Source of the DNA: DATMYQ01 sp035560935
GTDB taxonomy: Bacteria; Bacillota; Negativicutes; Sporomusales; Sporomusaceae
DNA length: 20,841 bases
Reading direction: 5' to 3'
Assembly (NCBI GenBank): GCA_035560935.1
Contig: DATMYQ010000133.1
Location: forward strand, 1 to 20,841
Shown: piece by piece, positions 15,130 through 20,841 of the stretch
How the letters are laid out: every line of letters starts with the position of its first letter
Numbering within the stretch: the stretch's first letter is position 1
The notes under the pieces: model-generated
Database searches by the model: none
What the model was told of the DNA's origin: nothing
Seen by the model: only the letters and a program-made list of their open reading frames with translations
Translations under genes and position numbers: made by a program

Positions 15130-16905
15130 TTGTCAGTACAAACAAAACGACTGCTCTTTGTCGTCTTCGTGGCGGCGACAGTGGCAGTGGCCAGTTATTT
15201 TTATTTTGGCCGTTTGCCGGGAACGATGAGCTTGCAGCTGGAAACATCGGAAATGGGAATCGGTCAGGTTTATTTTGACACCGGTGAAGGATTTAATGAA
15301 AGAGAGAGTGTTTCTTTCCATTTGCGGCCGGCGCCGGAAACGATGTATACGTTACCGCTGCCCAGCAAACCGATCCGGTCAATCCGAATTGATCCTATGG
15401 AACGGCCCGGATATTTCCACATACAGGCATTGACCCTTAGTGCCGGAGGTCGATCGGATGTCTGGCCGCTGGCGGAATTATCCACAAGGCTACAGCCGCT
15501 GACTCAGGTGGAAATACTGCCAGCCGGTGCAGAAATTTCCGGATTGTCCGGCCGGAGCACGGGGAACGATCCGGCTCTTGTGACAAGCCAGGCAGTCATG
15601 ATTCCGGCATGGTCACCGGGAAGACGTCTGGGAATGGCCGTTTTGATAGGCTTCGTTATCGGCGGATTGGCGTATGCGGCGGCCGGCGGCCGCTTGCGCC
15701 GGTATTTGAATTTGCGGAGCCTGTTTGATGGGGATGTGTTGAGCCGCCGGCTGTTGAATACGGCGCTTGTGCGGTCTTGGACCCAGGAGCAGGCGGGATC
15801 AGGACGCCGGCAGGGGAGCGTATGTCTGAGGGTTTTTACTGCTACCGCCGTTGGTCTAGTGGGGCTGACCATGTTAACCAATCTGCTGTTGGATCCGTTC
15901 CGGATTTTTAATACAGGCCTGTTACCCCACGATTACCAGGTCAATGAGCGTTATGCAAAAATACAATTTTTGGAACAAACGCATGGTCAGTTTGACTCAT
16001 ATATTCTGGGTTCTTCGCGCAGCCTTTCCACAGATCCGAACATTTTGGAGAAATACATACCGGGATCACGCTTCTATAATATGGGCGTTTCCGGAGGTAC
16101 CACGTATGATCATTGGCTGCACTTGAAATATTTCCTGGCCCAGGGGTACCCGGTGCGAAACATCTATCTTCAGCTGGACCCGGAGGCCTTGACCGACTAT
16201 CAGTTTGACGCCGGCAACTATTTAAACCGGCATCATCCCCGGGTACAAGAAGAAAATCGCCTGCTGTTCTGCTTTTCGTATTTACCGATTCTGCCGGTCG
16301 AATACTGGAAGGGAAAAATCATGTTGAACTGGGAGGGGCGAGGCGATAAAATATTTGACGTGACCGGCAGCGGCCGTGTGATCGAGACAGCCTGGGAAGC
16401 CCAGATCACCGCTGATCCTGTTGGTTATACCGAACAGCAGCCATCCTTTCATCAACGGACGATGACGAGAACGAAACGAGCGACAGAATTAGAAAAAAAT
16501 TTGCGTACTTTGCGCGAGATCAGGGATCTTTGTCAGGCACGTCAAATACGGCTGATTGTTTTTATGAGTCCGCCTAACCACGTGACCATGGATTCCGTTG
16601 TCTTTGATGATTATTGCCAGTTACTGCGTGGAGTGAGCGAAATTAGTCCGTTTTGGGATTTTAGCGGCTACAACAGCGTGACGCTGAATGACCGGAATTA
16701 TTATGAAAAGAGCCATTATCGACCGCCAGTGGCGGAAATGTTGGCCGCCCGGATCTTTGACGATCCGACAACGGTTCTGCCACCGGATTTTGGCGTCTGG
16801 GTGACGGAAACGAATGTGGAAGAGCATTTGCAGCGTCTGGGCCGGGAGTTTGAGCAGGCCGATGCTGCGAAGTGGGAGCCGGAGAGGTTGCGAAATCGGG
16901 AGTGA
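15130..16905 (+). CDS. Membrane-anchored DltD/AlgJ-like GDSL-type O-acyl transfer protein with RxDP module
   Basis: A 591-residue protein. Three hydrophobic helices are seen at about 7-26, 167-186 and 234-254. An arginine-rich stretch (187-233) between the last two suggests that residues 27-165 and 255-591 face outward. The first outer region carries the RxDP module (YFDTGEGFNERES, RIRIDPMERPG, later TGNDP). The second is a GDSL/SGNH-like domain with GSSRS at 294-298 (candidate nucleophile S296 or S295), YNMGVSGG and a late ExxH at 526-529 (E526, H529). DltD and AlgJ usually have DxxH there. TTG 15130 is supported by AAGGAGG. The MBOAT gene follows after 9 bases, as in dlt and alginate O-acetylation systems, so it likely passes acyl groups to the polymer. 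The acyl identity is unknown. Confidence 0.78.
   Translation: MSVQTKRLLFVVFVAATVAVASYFYFGRLPGTMSLQLETSEMGIGQVYFDTGEGFNERESVSFHLRPAPETMYTLPLPSKPIRSIRIDPMERPGYFHIQALTLSAGGRSDVWPLAELSTRLQPLTQVEILPAGAEISGLSGRSTGNDPALVTSQAVMIPAWSPGRRLGMAVLIGFVIGGLAYAAAGGRLRRYLNLRSLFDGDVLSRRLLNTALVRSWTQEQAGSGRRQGSVCLRVFTATAVGLVGLTMLTNLLLDPFRIFNTGLLPHDYQVNERYAKIQFLEQTHGQFDSYILGSSRSLSTDPNILEKYIPGSRFYNMGVSGGTTYDHWLHLKYFLAQGYPVRNIYLQLDPEALTDYQFDAGNYLNRHHPRVQEENRLLFCFSYLPILPVEYWKGKIMLNWEGRGDKIFDVTGSGRVIETAWEAQITADPVGYTEQQPSFHQRTMTRTKRATELEKNLRTLREIRDLCQARQIRLIVFMSPPNHVTMDSVVFDDYCQLLRGVSEISPFWDFSGYNSVTLNDRNYYEKSHYRPPVAEMLAARIFDDPTTVLPPDFGVWVTETNVEEHLQRLGREFEQADAAKWEPERLRNRE
15226..15594 (+). other. Beta-rich RxDP module, copy 5, predicted extracytoplasmic
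   Basis: Residues about 33-155 of the DltD-like protein: GQVYFDTGEGFNERES, IRIDPMERPGYFHIQALTL, then TGNDPAL. It lies between helices 1 and 2 and should be outside the inner membrane, unlike copies 1-4. Confidence 0.65.
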
Positions 16906-16914
16906 TAGGATACA

Positions 16915-18369
16915 ATGTTATTTAACTCTTATGGGTTTATCTTTCTTTTCTTACCGGCAGTTGTGCTAATGTTCTATACCTTGGCTCACTATCGCCTGGC
17001 CCGGGGAGCTATTGGAATGCTGGCGGCGGCGTCATTGGTTTTTTATGCCCAGTGGGACATCCGCTTTTTACCGTTGCTGCTAATTTCCATTGTATTTAAT
17101 TTTCTGATGGGACGGGCGATTGAACACAATCGCTGCCGATACATACTGACCTTTGGTGTTGTGGTCAATGTCGGTGCTCTGGTGTATTACAAATATACCG
17201 CTTTTTTACTCAGCAACATCAATTTACTGCTGCAGGAATTTCAGGTGGCGCCGGTGACAGTACCATCCATATTGCTGCCGCTGGGAATTTCTTTTTTTTC
17301 GTTTACCCAGATTGCCTATTTGGTGGATATCTATCGTGGGGAATCACGCAACTACAATTTTCGCGACTACTGTTTATTCGTTACTTTTTTCCCCCACCTG
17401 ATTGCCGGTCCGATTTTGTATCATAAAGACATTATTCCCCAGTTCAGCCGGCTACGGACGTTCGTATTTTCCCGTCGCAATTTTTCCCGGGGATTGCTGA
17501 TGTTCAGTCTGGGATTGTTTAAAAAAGTCATCATAGCTGATTCTCTGATTGAATGGGTGACACCGGTTTTTGCGCTTCCGGGGCAGGTTACCTGGATAGA
17601 AGCCTGGCTGGGCGCGCTGGCCTACACATTTCAGCTTTATTATGATTTTTCCGGTTATTCCGATATGGCCATCGGCCTGGGCTGGATGCTTAACATCCGC
17701 TTGCCGGTGAACTTTAACTCGCCCTACCGGGCTACCTCCATGATCGGTTTATGGAACCGTTGGCATATCACGTTGGTTACTTTTCTGAACAATTACCTGT
17801 TCTTCCCTTTAGGTGGCTCGCGGCATGGTTTCCCCAAAATGTTGCGTAATATCATGATTATCATGATTGTTGCCGGCGTCTGGCATGGCGCGAACTGGAA
17901 CTACGCTCTGTGGGGAGTCATGAATGGGTCGTTCTTGGTGGTGAATCATTGCTGGCGGCGTTGGGGCCGGGAATTACCGATGGGTCTGGCCTGGGCGTTA
18001 ACCTTTTGTTGTACCGTGCTCGGTATGATGTTAACCCGGGCACAATCCGTCAGTGATGCCGGACAAATTTTTCTGGCCATGGCCGGCCTGAAAGGGCTGG
18101 TGTTTCCGGCAGCCTGGCAGTTTTGGCTGCAACCGTTGACAGCGGGGCTGGCAACCTTTGCGGACTGGAAAGTATTGGACGCGGGCCGCTTGGCGATGTT
18201 TTTGCTGATTGCCGGGTTGGTTTTGAGTATTCATCCCCTACCTAACACCAATCAATTGTCCCGTCTGTTTCAGCCTAACTGGCGCTGGGGCCTTTTGGCC
18301 GGCAGCGCGCTGGCAGTCAGTATATTGAAACTGAACCGGGTGACAGAATTCCTGTATTTCCAATTTTGA
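16915..18369 (+). CDS. MBOAT family membrane O-acyltransferase (AlgI/DltB-like)
   Basis: A 484-residue polytopic membrane protein of the membrane-bound O-acyltransferase family. Hallmarks are LLPLGISFFSFTQIAYLVDIYRG, YYDFSGYSDMAIGLGWML, NRWHITLVTFLNNYLFFPLGG with H284, and GVWHGANWNYALWG with the likely catalytic H324. Length and motif order match AlgI and PatA. Such proteins move an acyl group through the membrane to an outside acceptor, often through a DltD/AlgJ-like partner; the gene just upstream fits. ATG 16915 follows AGGA at 16907-16910. With an acyl carrier protein gene 91 bp downstream, the donor is plausibly acyl-ACP, as DltB uses D-alanyl-DltC. That donor is inference. Confidence 0.92.
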   Translation: MLFNSYGFIFLFLPAVVLMFYTLAHYRLARGAIGMLAAASLVFYAQWDIRFLPLLLISIVFNFLMGRAIEHNRCRYILTFGVVVNVGALVYYKYTAFLLSNINLLLQEFQVAPVTVPSILLPLGISFFSFTQIAYLVDIYRGESRNYNFRDYCLFVTFFPHLIAGPILYHKDIIPQFSRLRTFVFSRRNFSRGLLMFSLGLFKKVIIADSLIEWVTPVFALPGQVTWIEAWLGALAYTFQLYYDFSGYSDMAIGLGWMLNIRLPVNFNSPYRATSMIGLWNRWHITLVTFLNNYLFFPLGGSRHGFPKMLRNIMIIMIVAGVWHGANWNYALWGVMNGSFLVVNHCWRRWGRELPMGLAWALTFCCTVLGMMLTRAQSVSDAGQIFLAMAGLKGLVFPAAWQFWLQPLTAGLATFADWKVLDAGRLAMFLLIAGLVLSIHPLPNTNQLSRLFQPNWRWGLLAGSALAVSILKLNRVTEFLYFQF

Positions 18370-18423
18370 CGTATGTAGTCTGAGCAGACGGTCTTCCTCA
18401 TTCGTATGAAGGACTATTCTGCC

Positions 18424-18441
18424 GTTAAAATAGTTAAAATA
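18424..18441 (+). repeat. Perfect 9-bp tandem repeat before the acyl carrier protein gene
   Basis: GTTAAAATA occurs twice in direct succession and runs into the AAGGAAAGG ribosome site. Each unit holds a TAAAAT that resembles a -10 box. No matching -35 was identified, so a promoter here is only possible. Confidence 0.45.
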
Positions 18442-18460
18442 AGGAAAGGTGCTGAGACAA

Positions 18461-18688
18461 ATGATTCCGGCAGAAAAAGTATTGGAACTCGCACGTAAAA
18501 TTTTTAAGGACAAATCCATCACTGCGGCTTCAGAATTGCATGACGCGGAAGGCTATACCTCGCTTGAACATTTCCAGTTTTTATTGGATCTGGAGACGGA
18601 ATTTGGCGTGGAATTCACCGACGTGGAGATCATGCGCAACAATACGATTAAGGAAGTGGCCGAAATGGTGGCCAAAAAGAAAGGATAG
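18461..18688 (+). CDS. Acyl carrier protein
   Basis: A 75-residue acidic four-helix carrier protein. The phosphopantetheine site reads GYTSLEHFQFLLDLETEFGV, with attachment serine S34. The usual DSL has become TSL, but the following helix II is typical. The end (IKEVAEMVAKK) matches carrier-protein helix IV. ATG 18461 follows AAGGAAAGG at 18441-18449; GTG 18449 would overlap that site. It sits between the MBOAT and ketosynthase III genes, so it is probably a dedicated carrier that holds the acyl group destined for the polysaccharide, not the housekeeping fatty-acid AcpP. Activation by a phosphopantetheinyl transferase encoded elsewhere is required. Confidence 0.85.
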   Translation: MIPAEKVLELARKIFKDKSITAASELHDAEGYTSLEHFQFLLDLETEFGVEFTDVEIMRNNTIKEVAEMVAKKKG

Positions 18689-18696
18689 AGGAGATC

Positions 18697-19671
18697 ATGG
18701 CCTATATTGTGGAAACCTCCCGGCATATTCCGGAAAAATTGGTGCGTAACCAGGATATGGAGCAATTTCCGGCCCGGTTTCGCGAACTGATTGCGGAAAA
18801 AGCCGGTATAACCCAACGCTATCATGCCGGTGAAGAGGAATGCACCTCGGATTTGGCGATTGCGGCGGTCAATAAATTACTGAAAAAAACAGGCTTGGAC
18901 CCATTAGCGGTGGACGCGCTGATTTGCGCCACTACGTTCGGCGACCGGCCGGCGCCGGCCACGGGTACCCGTATTCAATTAATGACAGGGATGCATAATG
19001 CGTTTGCTTTCGACCTGAATTCCGCCTGTAGCAGTGGGGTTTTTGGCTTGCGAACGGCTGCCGGGTTTGTTCGGGACGGACTGAAGAACGTCATTGTGGT
19101 TGCCAGCGAGGTCTACAGCAAGGTTTTAAATCATCGTGACCTGACCACCTATCCGTATTTCGGCGATGCCGCCGCCGCAGTGCTGGTGTCCGACAGCGGC
19201 GTTTATGAAATTCTGGATTTTTATCTGGGATCCGATGGCAGTAAAGCGGATAGCGGTTGTTTTCCCGGCGGTGGGACACGGTTGCACGGGTCAAAGGTTA
19301 CGGATCCTGCCGATTTTCATATGGTGCTGAAAGGCGCTGACATTTATCAGTTTGCCTGTGAAAAGGGGCCGGAAACGATTATGCAGTTAATGAAAAAAAC
19401 CGGACTGACGCCGGACCGGGTGATTCCCCATCAGGCAAATATCCACATTATTAAGGAGATTTGCCGTAAAGTGGCGATTCCCTGGGAGAAATTTTTTGTT
19501 AATGTAGAGAAATACGGAAATACCGCCGGTGCGTCGGTTTTGGTGGCGTTTGATGAAAATCGGGAAGCGCATCCCGATGATGGAGTCGTGATACTGGCGG
19601 CTTTTGGCGCCGGACTGTCCTGGGGTGGCTGCTGCCTGCGAAAAGCTTCTACACAGGAGGCACGTGGATGA
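18697..19671 (+). CDS. FabH-like 3-oxoacyl-[ACP] synthase III
   Basis: A 324-residue ketosynthase III of normal length with an intact Cys-His-Asn triad. C111 is in NSACSSG, H245 in IPHQAN and N275 in YGNTAGAS, each one residue from its E. coli FabH counterpart. The C-terminal GAGLSWGG glycine loop is present. The family condenses a short acyl-CoA with malonyl-ACP to 3-oxoacyl-ACP; some relatives instead transfer acyl groups to sugars or other acceptors. ATG 18697 follows GAGGAG and lies 8 bases after the acyl carrier protein gene. Its stop overlaps the gmd start by 4 bases. It probably makes or loads a short acyl chain on the neighbouring carrier. No ketoreductase or dehydratase is nearby, so any reduction would borrow housekeeping enzymes. 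Confidence 0.88.
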   Translation: MAYIVETSRHIPEKLVRNQDMEQFPARFRELIAEKAGITQRYHAGEEECTSDLAIAAVNKLLKKTGLDPLAVDALICATTFGDRPAPATGTRIQLMTGMHNAFAFDLNSACSSGVFGLRTAAGFVRDGLKNVIVVASEVYSKVLNHRDLTTYPYFGDAAAAVLVSDSGVYEILDFYLGSDGSKADSGCFPGGGTRLHGSKVTDPADFHMVLKGADIYQFACEKGPETIMQLMKKTGLTPDRVIPHQANIHIIKEICRKVAIPWEKFFVNVEKYGNTAGASVLVAFDENREAHPDDGVVILAAFGAGLSWGGCCLRKASTQEARG

Positions 19672-20756
19672 ATAAGGTTGCGTTGATTACCGGTGTCACC
19701 GGCCAGGATGGCGCGTATCTTTCGGAGTTTCTGCTGAAAAAAGGATATGTGGTTCACGGTGTGAAACGCCGTAGCTCCCTGTTCAACACCGAACGCATTG
19801 ATCACTTGTATCAGGATCCTCATGAAACCGACGTAAAGTACTTTTTGCATCACGGGGATTTGACGGATTCCACCAATCTGATCCGGATCATTCAGGAAAC
19901 CCGGCCGGACGAAATCTATAATCTGGCGGCACAGAGCCATGTGCAGGTTTCCTTTGAAGAGCCGGAATATACCGCGAATACGGATGGACTCGGAACTCTG
20001 CGTTTGCTGGAAGCTATTCGTATCCTGGAGCTAAAGGATAAAACCCGGATCTATCAGGCATCCACCAGTGAGTTGTACGGCAAGGTTCAGGAAACACCCC
20101 AGCGGGAGACGACCCCGTTCTACCCCCGCAGTCCGTATGCTGTGGCCAAAATGTACGCCTACTGGATTACGGTGAATTACCGGGAAGCCTATGGCCTCTA
20201 CGCCTGCAATGGTATTTTATTCAACCACGAATCGCCGCTTCGTGGCGAAACCTTTGTTACCCGCAAGATCACCCGGGCTGCGGCCCGGATCAAGCTGGGC
20301 CTGCAGGACGTGTTGTATCTGGGTAATCTGGATGCAAAACGGGACTGGGGTTTTGCTGGTGACTACGTTAAGGCCATGTGGTTGATCCTGCAGCAGCCGG
20401 AGCCGGATGATTTCGTTATCGCTACTGGAGAAACTCGCTCGGTCCGGGAGTTCGTTGAACTGGCCTTCAAAAATCTAGGAATGAATATTGAGTGGCGGGG
20501 AATTGGCGTGGAGGAACAGGGCTTGGACCAGGAAACCGGTCAGGTTTTGGTAAAGATTGATCCCCGTTACTATCGGCCCACAGAAGTGGACCTGTTGTGG
20601 GGTGATCCTGGCAAAGCCCGGGAGAAACTGGGCTGGGAACCGAAGGTCACGTTTAAGGATATGGTGCGGATGATGGTCCGGGAAGATCTGAAACGTGCGG
20701 AACGGGACATCCTCTGCAAGGATCACGGCTATCAAGTTCAGGAATATCGGGAATAA
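19668..20756 (+). CDS. gmd: GDP-mannose 4,6-dehydratase
   Basis: A 362-residue enzyme converting GDP-D-mannose to GDP-4-dehydro-6-deoxy-D-mannose, precursor of GDP-D-rhamnose, GDP-L-fucose, perosamine and related sugars. It has GVTGQDGAYL at 9-18, HHGDLTDSTNL at 61-71, the catalytic set T133, E135, Y157 and K161, the GILFNHESPLRGETFVTRKI segment and LGNLDAKRDWGFAGDYV. ATG 19668 overlaps the ketosynthase stop as ATGA and has AGGAGG upstream, so the two are translationally coupled. No GDP-sugar reductase (Rmd), fucose synthase or aminotransferase follows within the window. The next enzyme may lie just downstream, or the GalE-like gene at 5570 may serve. Identification is firm; the final sugar is unknown. 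Confidence 0.96.
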   Translation: MNKVALITGVTGQDGAYLSEFLLKKGYVVHGVKRRSSLFNTERIDHLYQDPHETDVKYFLHHGDLTDSTNLIRIIQETRPDEIYNLAAQSHVQVSFEEPEYTANTDGLGTLRLLEAIRILELKDKTRIYQASTSELYGKVQETPQRETTPFYPRSPYAVAKMYAYWITVNYREAYGLYACNGILFNHESPLRGETFVTRKITRAAARIKLGLQDVLYLGNLDAKRDWGFAGDYVKAMWLILQQPEPDDFVIATGETRSVREFVELAFKNLGMNIEWRGIGVEEQGLDQETGQVLVKIDPRYYRPTEVDLLWGDPGKAREKLGWEPKVTFKDMVRMMVREDLKRAERDILCKDHGYQVQEYRE

Positions 20757-20788
20757 TAACCGGAATTTTTTTCAAAAGAATACGGTTA
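20757..20788. repeat. Inverted repeat just after gmd stop
   Basis: TAACCG (20757-20762) pairs with CGGTTA (20783-20788) around a 20-base AT-rich loop holding TTTTTTT and AAAA. No T-run follows the right arm, so it is at best a weak terminator. A GAGAAGGA stretch follows, but no start codon with good spacing was seen before the window ends. Confidence 0.35.
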
Positions 20789-20841
20789 ATGAGAAGGATT
20801 TAGCGAGGATACAGAGAATATACTTCATAATAGTACCATTG

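Noticed and set aside
18697..19671. Housekeeping fabH and acpP of fatty-acid synthesis
   Set aside because: Housekeeping copies usually neighbour fabD, fabG or plsX; here they lie between MBOAT and gmd, and the carrier has TSL, so a dedicated role is more likely.
19431..19940. Reverse-strand open frame of 169 codons across the ketosynthase and gmd junction
   Set aside because: Opposes two firmly identified genes with intact catalytic motifs; no ribosome site or known family.
1..20841. Insertion sequences, tRNA genes, CRISPR arrays or phage genes
   Set aside because: No transposase motifs, terminal repeats, tRNA-like folds or regularly spaced repeats were seen; all the coding space is glycan-related.

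Overview
The window looks like part of a cell-surface polysaccharide locus (O-antigen or S-layer-glycan type). It holds sixteen protein genes, all on the + strand and tightly packed. Most gaps are under 60 bp; the largest are about 180 bp (989-1170 and 6482-6660). Strong AGGAGG-type ribosome sites, frequent TTG and GTG starts, medium GC and a resemblance to rhamnan/S-layer glycan genes of Firmicutes suggest a Firmicute. The lipopolysaccharide-like gene set would fit an outer-membrane-bearing Negativicute (Sporomusa/Pelosinus type). That assignment is inference; no rRNA or taxonomic marker is present.

Layout: (1) 149-988, dTDP-rhamnose reductase rmlD/rfbD. (2) 1171-2403, membrane acyltransferase of the acyltransferase-3 family. 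(3) 2451-6481, a rhamnan-type block: a GT2 rhamnosyltransferase, a WsaF-like glycosyltransferase, a short RgpF-family protein and a GalE-like epimerase. (4) 6661-11637, two large tandem paralogous glycosyltransferases, each with two GT2 domains behind N-terminal beta-rich modules. (5) 11690-13750, the ABC-2 exporter (Wzm permease, and Wzt ATPase with a glycan-recognition C-terminal domain). (6) 13753-15087, a SAM methyltransferase with a beta module and a C-terminal coiled coil. (7) 15130-19671, an acylation cassette: a membrane-anchored DltD/AlgJ-like GDSL protein, an MBOAT acyltransferase, an acyl carrier protein and a FabH-like ketosynthase III. (8) 19668-20756, GDP-mannose 4,6-dehydratase gmd.

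Working model: dTDP-rhamnose and a GDP-6-deoxyhexose feed cytoplasmic glycosyltransferases. The methyltransferase may cap the chain. Wzt could recognise the finished end and Wzm export it. The acylation cassette could then decorate the polymer outside the inner membrane, much as DltC-DltB-DltD do with D-alanine, but with a ketosynthase in place of the DltA ligase.

Three observations deserve attention. First, the Dlt-like cassette with its own ketosynthase. Second, a beta-rich module with an R(L/I/V)DP signature that recurs five times in four otherwise unrelated proteins on both sides of the membrane. Third, the reciprocal loss of catalytic motifs in the two tandem glycosyltransferases: the first keeps its N-terminal active site and the second keeps its C-terminal one.
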